Assembly: GCA_963513935.1 (NCBI GenBank)
Contig: OY740771.1
Coordinates: forward strand, 12,801,138-12,865,137
Source of the DNA: Aphrophora alni
Lineage: Eukaryota; Arthropoda; Insecta; Hemiptera; Aphrophoridae
DNA: 64,000 nucleotides
Direction: 5' to 3'
Positions 26,001-34,300 of this stretch are shown here, piece after piece; within the stretch, counting starts at the first letter, position 1; every line of letters starts with the position of its first letter. Both the position numbers and the translations under genes were made by a program. Below the pieces are notes generated by a model. The model was given only the letters and a program-made list of their open reading frames with translations. It was not told where the DNA came from and did not search any database.

Positions 26001-27862
26001 ATTAAAATTTGTAATCGTGGTTTCATATCGTAGTCGAAGAATATAGTGAGGATGGAGAATGTTCAGATTTTTCGAGCTATATGAAGGTAACATTTTAATT
26101 AGTTGTGCTATGACACAGAAATTTAATCATTGTTTTTTGGTAATTCTATGAATTCGTAGGACTTGATTGTGAATAACACTTGTTTCTTAGAATTAATTGT
26201 AATCATCGAATTTAATGCGAGGAGTGGGGGTTGCTCAGATTTTCAAAATTAGATTAAAGGAACTTAAGCAGTCATAAAATAAAATAAAAATACTCATTAG
26301 TATAACTAGTCTTGGGCCCTTAAGTAAGTTTTACACCTTATGTGTTATTCCCCATTCCTGACGCTTCTTGTAATGCAGGCTCAATCCCAGTTTCCCCAAC
26401 TTTTTTATTCAATTTACACATTTGTATCATTCTTGAATCCAAACAATAAAATTATGAAAGTAAAAATATATATCATTATAGTACTTTGTAAATATAGGAC
26501 CATATCAGCAAGAAACTTGGATTTTTCATCAATACTAATTCTAATATTCTGTGTTTCAGGACTCCAGCAATCAAATTTCTTGGAATCTCTGCAGGAAAGT
26601 TCAGTGAAAGTGGAAGCTCTTTCAATACACTTTCTTTGGATAATTTTTTTAAATCATCCGTGGACACATTTTCTTCCAGCACATCAAAGAAAGAAGACAA
26701 AGAGGTACCTGAAGCATCTGCTGTTGTAAAAGATATTCCTAAACCAAGTAACATCGTCGATAATAAATTACAAACAAAAAATACATCGGGTTCATTTTTC
26801 GAAAAGTATTTAAGAAATAAGAGCAAAAAATTACCTGAAAATGAAATAACAAAAAGAAATTGTATGTACTTTGAACCAACGGCAGTCAAAAATAAGAATG
26901 ATTGTCATAATTTATTGAATTTGAATAATGAACATTTAGAAAATAATAATAAAGTGGAAAAACAAAATGATAATTATAAAACTGAATTGTTTATTGGTGA
27001 TATGAATAAAAATTTAGATTTATTTTCACAAGATGGAATTAAAAGAAAGGAAAGTAATGAAAAATGTCATGAATTAATCAGTAACGAAGCAAGTACTTCG
27101 TATTCAAATGCAACTAAAGATGATTCCTCCAATGAAAGTAAAATGGATTGTTCACCACTTTCGCAAAGAAGTAATGGAAACGATAATATGTGGGTAAGTC
27201 CGAGTGAAATTTTCCCTGATATGAATAACATTGATGATAATGTAATGCAACTTCTTCCATCACCTATGCAAAGAAAAATTTCCTTCGCTAGAAAAAATAT
27301 AACAAATGAAGATTCTAATGATTCCAAGGAAGTGAAAATTGCTGATAATAGTGGAAAATTCAGGGACATGAAAAATCAACAAATTCAAGATGAAAATTGG
27401 TTCTCTCGCTTGTCTTCGACAAGTTCAGAATGTGCACCAACCATTTTGGAAACTGTTGCTTGTGTTCACACTAGTGATATTCAAGAATCTAAAAGTAAAA
27501 TTAACTCATATAATATGAAATTTAATTTTGGAAATCAGGAAAGTAAACCGGCAACAATTTTAGATACAAGTTCAATTGATATTTTCGCTGAGGAAAATAA
27601 CCCGACTGAAACATCAAACATTTCGGAAGAATGCCCTCATTGCAAAGAGAAAATATTGTTACAGGATTTTCCAGAACATTTGGATCATCACATTGCTATG
27701 GATTTACACAAGCAACTCAATCCTTTAGAACACAAAAATAAAAATGAAAATCAAAGTAATGCTGTAAGCAATAAAAATAAACGAAGTCGTACAAACAAAA
27801 AAGAAGCTCCAATTCCCCATAAGAAAACAAGAACAATTGCTTCTTTTTTCACACGGAGGTAA
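4970..27862 (+). CDS. POLH: DNA polymerase eta (Y-family translesion polymerase), eight coding exons
   Basis: The product is the nuclear translesion polymerase that copies past UV cyclobutane dimers. Coding exons are 4970-5097, 5534-5668, 9881-10080, 12321-12490, 18689-18912, 22989-23178, 24025-24197 and 26560-27862. They sum to 2523 nt, 840 residues plus stop, with all junction phases matching and GT-AG introns throughout. Visible features: palm motif ALVDMDCFY (catalytic D10), Q35, Y49/R52/R58 matching human Q38/Y52/R55/R61, SVDEAYIDL with catalytic D113/E114, CSAGIAHNK and KPNRQT, and the little finger ending near residue 420. Next come a long Asn/Lys-rich linker, a C2H2 UBZ finger (C765, C768, H780, H784, D782) that binds ubiquitin on PCNA, a basic stretch, and a C-terminal PIP box ending FF at 836-837. 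It is longer than human (713 aa) because of the linker. All key residues are present, so it looks functional. Confidence 0.96.
5534..5668 (+). CDS. POLH: POLH coding exon 2
   Basis: Follows TTTGTTTCAG and ends at GTAAGT. It encodes residues 43-87 and part of 88, including IIAVNYEARDKGVTR, with the conserved Tyr and two Arg residues that contact the incoming nucleotide's phosphates. The junction with exon 1 rebuilds the GGG-IIA sequence typical of the family. Confidence 0.95.
5800..6370. repeat. Dispersed repeat, copy 1 (intron 2)
   Basis: Shares scattered similarity in the same order with 32780-33330: a GTCAATCAAAA-type stretch, the phrase GTCTTTGAAAA/TAAAAA, a CAATTATTCCTAAACC-type stretch, and a 3' part with TTTTTACCAATAACTCATGAAC. 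The copies are diverged, with no clear ends or coding capacity, and the family is not recognised. Confidence 0.5.
7212..8049 (+). mobile_element. piggyBac-like element inserted in the LINE relic
   Basis: The element begins CCCTTAACGG and ends CTTTAAGGG, and is flanked on both sides by TTAA (7208-7211, 8050-8053), the hallmark target of piggyBac. TAGCGC occurs just inside both ends (AGCGCCTTTAA repeats on the left). Its only coding remnant is the end of a piggyBac transposase, so this is an internally deleted copy. It interrupts the LINE frame cleanly, so it came later. Confidence 0.9.
7625..7843 (+). pseudogene. piggyBac transposase, C-terminal fragment
   Basis: The frame reads VLDYTKHMGAVDHSDNFI and continues through a KWYRKMLFWLL helix to NSYLLYK. 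This matches the DYxxxMGGVDxxD..KWWK..F..LLD...NAYILYK block near the end of the piggyBac DDE domain. The ORF with its own ATG starts at 7649 but homology begins about eight codons upstream. The catalytic Asp residues located earlier in the protein are absent. Confidence 0.85.
9501..9880. other. End of POLH intron 2, nothing recognised
   Basis: AT-rich sequence with a duplicated phrase ATAGTACTTTTCATTAAAAT near 9752 and 9779. No gene or transposon end seen. Confidence 0.5.
9881..10080 (+). CDS. POLH: POLH coding exon 3
   Basis: Follows TTTTTCTAG. It carries KYRDAGREV and the SVDEAYIDLTEAV motif with catalytic D113 and E114. The end of the exon (about 140-154) lies in the variable insert before the fingers/palm helix. 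The donor is GTATAA, a weaker match than the other donors. Confidence 0.95.
10081..12320. other. POLH intron 3, no firm feature
   Basis: Mostly AT-rich. A locally CpG-richer segment at 11400-11720 looks different from its surroundings and might be an old LTR or promoter fragment. It contains a 15-codon frame at 11685 starting MFARIKWKDKEK, too short to call. Two phrases like TGTAAATAAAAAATG occur at 11526 and 11786. The open frames at 10499-11319 lack motifs. Confidence 0.4.
12321..12490 (+). CDS. POLH: POLH coding exon 4
   Basis: Follows TTCTATTATAG. It encodes residues 155-211, from ERFNGVETWL through EEMRLAVYETTGFRCSAGIA to HNK, ending in phase 0 before GTATCA. The GFRCSAGIAHNK stretch is nearly invariant in polymerase eta. 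Confidence 0.95.
14452..14690 (+). repeat. SINE-like dispersed repeat, copy A
   Basis: One of about eleven copies in this window of a roughly 230-250 bp family. Shared landmarks, in order, are a head like CTAGCTGGATC, TAGTCTTGGGTTAGATCC, a CTCTCTTTCAT tract, CTTGTTCTTTTCCGACCCTG, TTATTAGAGTATTCGAGG, TTTATTTTATCTTTTCTTCC, TATAAGG and GATGACCGAGAGG..TTTAAACAA. GGGTTAGATCC resembles a tRNA B box, which suggests but does not prove a tRNA-derived SINE. Confidence 0.7.
15240..15440 (-). pseudogene. DDE transposase relic (mariner-like, DFFLWG motif)
   Basis: On the minus strand the sequence reads PPRLLDLTVSDFFLWGYLKE, then RPPSIQMKG. This matches the ..PPRSPDLTPLDFFLWGxLK.. block around the second catalytic Asp of a Tc1/mariner-like family common in insects. 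The surrounding frames are broken and no complete ORF remains. A second, better-preserved relic of the same type lies at 50103-50342. Confidence 0.7.
15690..16090. repeat. Inverted-repeat element with degenerate hammerhead-like cores
   Basis: Arms of about 70 bp (15690-15758 and 16021-16090) are near-identical inverted repeats running from GGATAAAATAAAGC to CAATTGTTTCG. Just inside the arms, reading outward, lie damaged versions of CTGANGA-hairpin-GAAA: minus strand CCGAAGATTCCGCAAGGCGAAC and plus strand CTATGATGCTGCAAGACGAAAC (read in part). Both are followed by self-complementary ACAATTGT. No clear target duplication. Confidence 0.7.
17829..18130 (+). repeat. Diverged dispersed repeat related to the 48.9-49.6 kb foldback
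   Basis: Begins TACAGTGTGTTCC and shares phrases in the same order with the arm of the foldback at 48851-49634: ATCCTCCAAAAATAAGGGTT..GGGGTCAA, TTTAAATAG-type A/T tract, and GCGCAAACTAGAGGTTGATA. Old and heavily mutated. Confidence 0.5.
18689..18912 (+). CDS. POLH: POLH coding exon 5
   Basis: Follows TATTACAG and encodes residues 212-286: ILAKLVCGLHKPNRQTLL, then the thumb helix-hairpin-helix region with VRNLGGKLGDDV and LGISVMADLAKF. The donor is GTAAGT after two bases of a Gly codon. Confidence 0.95.
19065..19182 (+). repeat. Fragment of long dispersed repeat family R
   Basis: Contains the head of a repeat seen at least six more times in the window (GTACTTAC..ACCACCATACAATATA..CAAGCAGATCCTTTAA..AAAAGTTGG). 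It is cut on its right by the piggyBac-type MITE at 19187. Confidence 0.6.
19187..19876. mobile_element. piggyBac-type MITE with GATCGGACC subterminal palindromes
   Basis: Perfect 14-bp TIRs CACGTTAGCTGCCA / TGGCAGCTAACGTG are flanked by TTAA on both sides (19183-19186, 19877-19880), diagnostic of piggyBac-type insertion. The interior has no transposase. It holds five copies of a CGGTCCGATCGGACC-like palindrome, near 19203, 19252, 19457, 19654 and 19706; the first is a perfect 18-bp palindrome. These could be transposase-binding sites. The open frame at 19228-19512 inside has no recognisable motif and is treated as chance. Confidence 0.88.
19877..20120. repeat. Palindromic element with paired hammerhead-like cores (CTGAAGA..GAAACCG type)
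   Basis: Inverted arms of roughly 105 bp (19877-19981 and 20010-20120) share GAGCAATGTTTTCACCTGAA near the centre, TTGGATCAC..GGACCAACA further out, and TTAATC at the ends. Reading outward, each arm has CTGAAGR, about 18 bases that can form a hairpin, then GAAACCG (TTAAACCG in the right arm). The left end abuts the TTAA of the piggyBac-type MITE. Confidence 0.7.
20140..20970 (+). repeat. Dispersed repeat family R, copy
   Basis: Shares a long ordered set of phrases with 24535-25920, 34225-34960, 37675-38610 and 49655-50110: GGTAGATCCATATCTTACCCAGTA, GTAAGTTTGTTTAAAACAGT, CTCGCTTCACTCGTGTCAGT, GACAATAACTTTGCTATTTG, ATACTTAACATGCAG, TTCTGAGTTTTAGT, and GTGGCCACTATCATGATTAT. No coding capacity seen; probably a non-autonomous transposon, class unknown. 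Confidence 0.65.
21000..22988. other. Rest of POLH intron 5, unassigned
   Basis: AT-rich. A GC-richer piece at 21450-21960 (phrases such as GGTAAAAACCTTCTAGAAAC) looks like repeat DNA but I could not match it to another copy in the window or to a known class. Confidence 0.4.
22989..23178 (+). CDS. POLH: POLH coding exon 6
   Basis: Follows TTGTTCACAG and encodes residues 286-349: SWLYNIARGIDLEPVTPR, then KSIGCCKKFPGRSAL at the start of the little finger domain. Ends in phase 0 before GTAATT. Confidence 0.95.
23278..23490 (+). repeat. SINE-like dispersed repeat, copy B
   Basis: In POLH intron 6. Has TAGTCTTGGGTTAGAATCCT, CCAACCCTGACGTTATTAGA, the TTATAAGGCGATGATGACC phrase and a TTTAAATGGACAA end. 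The head is diverged. Confidence 0.7.
24025..24197 (+). CDS. POLH: POLH coding exon 7
   Basis: Follows TTGTTCCAG and encodes residues 350-406, the central little-finger strands (QLLTLSFQQD, SRSGPFSSYEPDKI). The donor GTAAAA is used after two bases of a Trp codon. Reading on would give an immediate stop, so the splice is required. Confidence 0.93.
24740..24970. repeat. Palindromic element with hammerhead-like cores
   Basis: Arms of about 95 bp (about 24750-24843 and 24871-24963) are inverted copies running from CTAGATAGAATAAAACTCGA inward to TCCTCAGTGATA. Each arm reads outward as CTGAGGATGGCGAC..GTTGAA..CACG/CGCG. The right arm keeps the better core. The spacer is only about 27 bp. Confidence 0.85.
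24873..24913 (+). ncRNA. Hammerhead-ribozyme-like motif, right arm of the 24.8-kb palindrome
   Basis: Order: ATCA (half helix I), CTGAGGA, a GCGAC-TTTAT-CGT hairpin region, GAA, self-complementary ACGCGT, T, TGAT (other half of helix I). Helix I is 4 bp. The residue at position 17 would be U rather than the preferred C, and helix II has an extra unpaired base, so activity is doubtful. Confidence 0.45.
25035..25733 (+). mobile_element. Tigger/pogo-type DNA transposon, internally deleted
   Basis: Ends CAGTAGAGTCCCGCAAACTC and the inverse GAGTTTGCGAGACTCTACTG, flanked by TA on both sides (25033-25034, 25734-25735). These ends are typical of pogo/Tigger. A further GCCGGGTTATCG motif occurs inside both ends. 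The interior contains a direct duplication (unit about 72 bp at 25140-25211 and 25212-25284, including GACTTTGTCGATAGCGGTAT) and the start of a transposase gene. Confidence 0.9.
25451..25640 (+). pseudogene. Tigger transposase N-terminus (CENP-B-type HTH), broken
   Basis: ATG at 25451 opens MRELRKRKRVLVSFETRL, then NVLKRLDRGESV before a stop at 25541. A frame shift away, LCDEFNVGKSTI follows. Together this is the CENP-B N-terminal helix-turn-helix that starts pogo/Tigger transposases. The DDE domain is absent. Confidence 0.75.
26560..27862 (+). CDS. POLH: POLH coding exon 8 (terminal)
   Basis: Follows GTGTTTCAG and restores the LWTPAIKFLGISAGKF sequence that ends the little finger. The rest is a low-complexity tail with two FF motifs resembling REV1-interacting sites (about 436-437 and 486-487), the UBZ finger CPHC..H..H at 765-784, a basic nuclear-localisation-like cluster, and the PIP box TRTIASFF at 830-837. 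It ends TAA. Codon use in the tail is strongly A-biased, like the surrounding DNA. Confidence 0.95.
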
Positions 27863-28224
27863 CAATCTCTTCAATGAATGTTTGTTTTTTAATTTTAACT
27901 GTGATATTAAAAATAATATATTTATTGTTTAAGCCAGGTAGTGTATTAATCAATTAGATTTTAATCATAACACATTGTATTCAATATATTCATTTTTACA
28001 AATATTGTTGTTGGATTGCTAATTTATTTTTCATTGTAATTATACGTTAAAGCACGTCTAACAATAATTTATTTTTTATATGTAGTGTAAATATGTAATT
28101 ATGTATAAACTTATTAAATTATAAATTTTATATAGATTTAAAATTATTTTTACAAGAAACAATTCAACATTTAATAGTGTATAAAATGCAAATTATAAAT
28201 TATTCTGACAATAATTCTTAGTCA

Positions 28225-28230
28225 AATAAA
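28225..28230 (+). terminator. Polyadenylation signal of POLH (AATAAA)
   Basis: This AATAAA lies 363 bp after the POLH stop, in an AT-rich 3' UTR. It is the best candidate before the convergent gene begins; other A-rich variants occur nearer the stop. Confidence 0.5.
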
Positions 28231-28252
28231 TTATTACAATATCTTCTTTGTT

Positions 28253-28258
28253 TTTATT
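28253..28258 (-). terminator. Polyadenylation signal of the SPATA17-like gene
   Basis: AATAAA on the minus strand only 15 bp beyond the predicted stop at 28273. It supports the terminal exon call and implies a very short 3' UTR that meets the POLH 3' end. Confidence 0.55.
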
Positions 28259-28272
28259 TTCCTTGTATAGGT

Positions 28273-28354
28273 CTATTTATGAGGGCATTTATATTCTTTA
28301 AAAGCTAAAGTATCCTTTATGTCGTCCTTGTGTTCGACTTTCCTGAAGCTCATT
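28273..28354 (-). CDS. SPATA17: SPATA17 terminal exon (predicted)
   Basis: Acceptor TTTAATTTTCAG. The first base completes a Pro codon from the previous exon, then 26 codons (MSFRKVEHKDDIKDT.. to CPHK) to TAG, followed 15 bp later by AATAAA. The phase fit and poly(A) signal favour it, but the intron from 31803 would be 3.4 kb and other terminal exons could exist. Confidence 0.6.
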
Positions 28355-31300
28355 CTGAAAATTAAAGTAGTGCTCTTTAGTTTATTTGTATTTATATTAT
28401 TTCTTAATACATACTTTTTTTGCGAATTTATTTTTTTTGCAAATGTTTAAATCATTCTAAAGATTTAAGATTAGAATCTATGTTAAGAAAAATAGTAATA
28501 TTTAAAAAAATATATTTATAATAGAATTTGTTTAGCTATCCCATATTCTTTTCGATTAAGTTATTTTTCTTGTACTCATATTAAAATGCAGACCAAGTTC
28601 ATCCCAAGTTCACTTTTATTTATTGGATCTGAAATCCTAAACTATAAAAATTAATCACTCTTAACATATTATGAATGCTTTCTTCTTATTCAAGTGAAGT
28701 ATCATTTGCGGTAAACATATTTTTAATAAAGTGTATAAAAAATCTTTTACCTTTCTAAATTCAAATATATACACTGATTAATGCTGTATAGTTGTTGGGT
28801 CTAATAATATAATCTTAGAAGAAGCTTTGTTCTTTCAAACATTTCTTAGTCTTTCGAATCATTAACATAAAAAACAACAAATTTAAATGTTTATTATCAC
28901 CAATATTGAATCGGAATTCTTTTAAGAAATCATAAACCATCTGTTTTGCGTCCCTTTTTTTGTTGGGTTAATTGAAGCGGGATTATAAAGTAGAATATTT
29001 CTTTGGAGGTGATAACAGTCACTTCGTGTCCTTATTCTTTATTCAAAATATTTACTTGAAGTATCCTATCTATTAGAACGGCTTGTTTGCATGGTTAATT
29101 TTGACTTGGTTTTTTATGTGTGTGTACATTAGCAAAAAATATTGATCACTAGTCCTCGAATACTGTAATAGTATCAGAGTCAGAAGAGAACAAGAGTTGG
29201 TCGATGGATGAAAGGAAGGGATCTAATCAAAGACTACATGAAGAAAGGTGTAGATCCAGCTAGGATTGGCACATCTGTACTTGTATAACTGAGCCTCTGA
29301 GAGGACCTTTAGTTTTATTATTATGTATTGATGGGTACTGCACAGATTTTGGAACTAAAAACAATGTGGAGTAATTTATTTAATTACTAAAGTGTATAGA
29401 TATTTGACTGTTATAGTATAATAATTCAACCTATGAAGTATTGTAGGCATATTGTTACTTGATGGCACAACTCAAATTTAGTGATAGTGTAGTGTAAATG
29501 AATAGTTTGTAGATTACAGTTTAATAGAGCACATACCCTATTTTGTTTAGATTTTGTATGGATACGAGACACAGGCTTATCTTGGAAAGTGGTCCTCGGT
29601 ATTACCTAGTAGTTCACAAATAGAAAAACCCACAATAAAACACTAAAGTTCTGAAATACTTTGTAAACACTATTCACTTTCTCAATCAGTGGAGAGTTTA
29701 AAAAGAAGACTCTCTTTCCAATGTGATATTATTCCTTATTCCTTATTAACAAGGTGATAAACTCCAAGGTATCCTATCCATACAACATCTAAAGATAGTT
29801 TGTATATTGGTAATTAAAAATGAGTGATGATTTATGTTCTGAAATTATGGTAATGGAGCCGTTTGCCGTTTTGAAAATTGTGAATTTGGCATGCACAATT
29901 GAGAAAGTAAAAGGAAAAGTTTGATTGGAAAAACAGTGAAATTTGTCTATAAGTACACAGTTTTAATGAAGCGAATGCTAGTTTCAAAACCCTCAGGAAC
30001 TATATATTCTATAGTGAGTATAGGCAAGGCAAAACGAGGGACACCTTTTTTTCATGTAGTCTTGGGTTGGATCCTTATCTTTCATCCTTATCAGGTCTTT
30101 TGATCAATTCTTGTTCTCTTCCGACCCTGACATTATAATATTCGAGGCTTAAGAGTCTTTCTTTTATGTTCATTTCTTCCTTTTGTTTATAAGGAAAGAA
30201 GCTTTTCGTCTTAAAAAAAAAAAAGAAAACATTTTTCAAGTATGTTGTTTCTCTCACATATCAGCCTGTGATGTCTAGAGTACGATAGTGAAATAATAAA
30301 AATTTTGATAAAATTTATTTGTTTTAACAATAACTATCTTCATTTTACAAAATAATTAAATAACTCTAATAATTAATTGACTGTAGATTAATAAATAAGT
30401 TAATGTTTACTCCATTTTTTGCGGAAACAATTTTTAAAGACCTCTATATGTTGCTATTTCATCTGTTACATTTTGGTGATGATGACCAACAAGAATCAAA
30501 TACCTAATAGACTATAAAGTTAGATATGATGTTAGGTAAAAATTTTAAACAACTTCCATTTATTATTTGACTATAGTTGGGTCTACACCTTTTTTTCATG
30601 TAGTCTTGGATGAGACCCCCCACCCCATCTTTTCTATCCAGTCTCTCTTGACTGACTTGTTTCCTTCTGACTCTGATGCATTAGAGTATTCTAGTGCTAG
30701 GAGTGACTAAGAGGTTTCACAACAAGGAATAAAAACTAATATATTGGTGAAAAGGTTAAAGAAACGAAATGGAAAAAAGTTCATGTTGCTAAATTAAGGG
30801 AAGGAAATGGAGAAGAAATGTGTGACAGCATAATGAGTTTGACAATTACTGTATAAGTATGTGAATTCAGTTGATTGATCATACAAAAATATAACAACTG
30901 TTCCCCTGTTCTATGTTTCTAAAATGACAGTTTACAATGAATAGCGTTAGATTTTATAGTTAAATATACTACTATAACTGACATTCTTCTATGTCTCCCA
31001 CACAGGGTCACTTTAGTTAGTACGGGTTAGCAACCCTGAGAGACTGTCTAGCTGGATCAACAACCTTTTTTCATGTGTGTAGTCTTGGATTAGATCACTC
31101 TCTTTCATTCCTCCTATCAGGTTTCTTAAACAACTCTTGTTCTTTTCCAACCCTAATGTTATTAGAAAATTCGAGGACTACGAGTCTTTATTTTAAGTTA
31201 TTTTCTTTAGAGTTGTAACGGATATCCGGTTAATATCCTGTATCCGGCCCTTTTTTTTAGTATCCGGTATCCGGCCGGATACTTAATTATGTAAATGAAA

Positions 31301-34300
31301 TTACATAAATAAGTGATCTATACTTCCAAATATGTGATCTTTTCGTAGCGGTCGCCATTAAACTACAAAAAACTTCAACCACAAAAAAAAATACCGAAAA
31401 ACTCACTGACAGACCGTTGAATACTAGTGTTTGACGCATGAACGATACAAGCCGCCCACTCCTACGGTCCAAGAGACAGGTTCGTACTTGTCTTTCCGTG
31501 AATCATCGCTAGAACTACACACACTACCTGAGTCGGATATCCGGTAGCCGGATATCCGGCGCTCCTGTCTAGAACCTCACCGAATATCCGGTATCCGGCC
31601 AAAACGACTATCCGTTACATCTCTACTTTTCTTTATAAAGGGATATTGACCGAGAGGATTTTCACTTTTAAACAAGAAAAAGTAGAAAACAATTCTGAGC
31701 CGCATTCTTAAGTTGTAACAAAATCATAATTATTACGATTTGCAACTAATATATTAACATCAAATTAGTGCAAATAATACTTGTTACAAAGATAATACTT
31801 ACGGTTCCTCTTGAATACATTTTATGTAATTGATAAGTTTTTCCTCCTCAGCTAATAAATTTTCTTCTTCACCATACACCCCAGTATTAAACGTACTGTA
31901 TTTGCCTGGATCATTACGGCGTATCCATGCCTCTTCACATTTCCTCCATATACCCTAAAACAAAATGTTACATTGAAATCTACGATTCTTGAGTAGTTGA
32001 ACTAACTTTATTCAAATTTGTTAAGTGGAGATTTTAGTTCTGCGTATACATCGTTGGAAGCATGAATTAAAATCTCAAAAAGTTATCAATAAAATAAAGA
32101 TTTCTTTGTAGAAAACGTGGTTTCAAAAGAAAATACCAAAGTAATTGTAATTATATCTAAGTATAAAATAAATATCTAAAAACTGACCTTGAAAATATAT
32201 TCATGTTGAGTAGCAGGCTTCATGTGTTGTGCCTGAGATTGCAAGTATCTTTTTTTCATATAGTTCTTGAACTTGTTTTTTTTCATCATCTTCTCGATAC
32301 ATGAATATTCACTAAACATTTAAAGAAAATATATTTATGAAATAGTTCACTTTTAAAACAACACCTTTAAAAATTTTAATCATAAATTAATCAAAAGACA
32401 ACTTTTGGTACCAAACTTTTATTTGAAACAAGACTACATCATCATCTTTAGTTGATGCATTTATAAAAAAAAAAATTTCTTAATAATAAGAGCATTGGCT
32501 TTGCCTCTTTTGGTTCAGTACCTACAAAATTAGAATACATGTAACAACCGAAGTCATTGAAATGTCAACTTTTTAAAAATAGTATTTGTTGTGAAAACTT
32601 CATGTTTTCTTTCTTTTTGTGAATAAAATGGTAATTAGATATTCTATTAGTTGTTATCTGGGAAGTCATTACAAAGGATGATTTCCCAGTAGTAAGTATC
32701 TAGTCAGTTTTCGTTAAAGAGACGATGAACAGAATATTTTATTATCTTAAAACAATACACTGTTCTAAAACATTACATAAACTTTCTCACTCACCCATCT
32801 CCAAAATGAAATAAAAACCAACCAAAAATATTTCTCACTAAATATTTCAATTCGGTACAGTAGTTGTCAATCAAAAATGTAATAATCTGAACCAAGGTTA
32901 GCGTCTTTAAAAAAAGTATTTTTATATTTAAATAGAGCCTAAGATTGTTTCCAATATTGAAGCATCATCAGTGTAAATTATCTTTGATTAAATTCTACCT
33001 TTTAAATAATCTTGGCCAAGATTCATTTTTGTTTTTAGGCAATTATTCCTGAACTGTAATATTTTTTTTTCATTTGGCGTTAGATTCAGGTCATTATTTT
33101 CATAACACTCTAAAGAAATTGATAAAGCTGATTTTTAGAAATTACGTCTTTTATAACAGCTCCATGGCAAATTTTTTTGTTTTCGGTATTTTACCAATAA
33201 CTCATGAACCAATTGTTTTGGGAAAATGGAGACTAATACGTTTTGTTCGGGTATTTGCAGTCTATTATTGATAAAATTGTTGGAGCTGAATATGAGAGAA
33301 TTTTTTTTTTTTTCATGACAGCTACCTTCAATATCGAGTTATATAAAAAAAGTTTATTCCCGAGTAGTAGCAATATAATGTCCATATAACAAATTGTATT
33401 AAAATCAGTGTACATATTTGAGCTATAGAGCACTCCATCATGGGCGTCATCACCAGTTCATTATTAGGGGGGACATATGCCGGGGGTCTGGACATTTTTT
33501 TAAAATTAAACTTCTCAAAACATCGTTTTTATGTGATTGTAACAGAAATGTAATGTTAAAAACCCTAGTAAAGACAAAGCCCGATCTTTACCTTTTAAGG
33601 TTTTAAGTAAATCATTTGTTTTTAGCAAACATATTTTTACATCTCAAATATTAGGGGGGGACGCGTCCCCCCGGCGATGACGCCCATGCACTCCATACCT
33701 TTCCCTACAATATGTATATGTAAGAAAATAAAAATTAGGTGTCATATGGAATATCGTAAGCGCTTGTAACCTATAATCTAACCACTTTAACATAGGGTGG
33801 TCATATCATTCTGCTGTTCTATTACCTATAGTAGTGTGAACCCTTAATCATAATGAATATACAGCTATTAAACTTACGTTGTATTTTTCTTACTGTATAT
33901 TCCTTCAATTTGATTTGTTCGTAAAAGATGATGTAGCTTGAAAATTATTAGTTCAATCTGTTTTTGAGATTCAATCGTCTCGATTTCCTCCATTTTATGT
34001 ATACAATCTTCTTTAAACTCCTGTTAAAAATTGATTAAGTATAATATTATATATATTCATATTGGGAATACTGTTTATGTTCACCTCAAAAAAATAGAAA
34101 ATATAAAGTTAAAAAATATAAAGAACAAAAAATTGCACTAACACACCCACAAAATTAACCAAAAATATAAAATATGTTGTTATCCGAAAATGTCTCCTTA
34201 TAACTTATACGAGAGAAAAACAGTTGATGGGTGGAATTGTGGAATTTACCCACACCCAACGTACATTGTAATATGAGCAGATCCTCTAATCATAACACAT

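Noticed and set aside
26476..27369. Minus-strand open frames (137 and 100 codons) across POLH exon 8
   Set aside because: Shadows of the coding exon on the other strand, with no motifs of their own.
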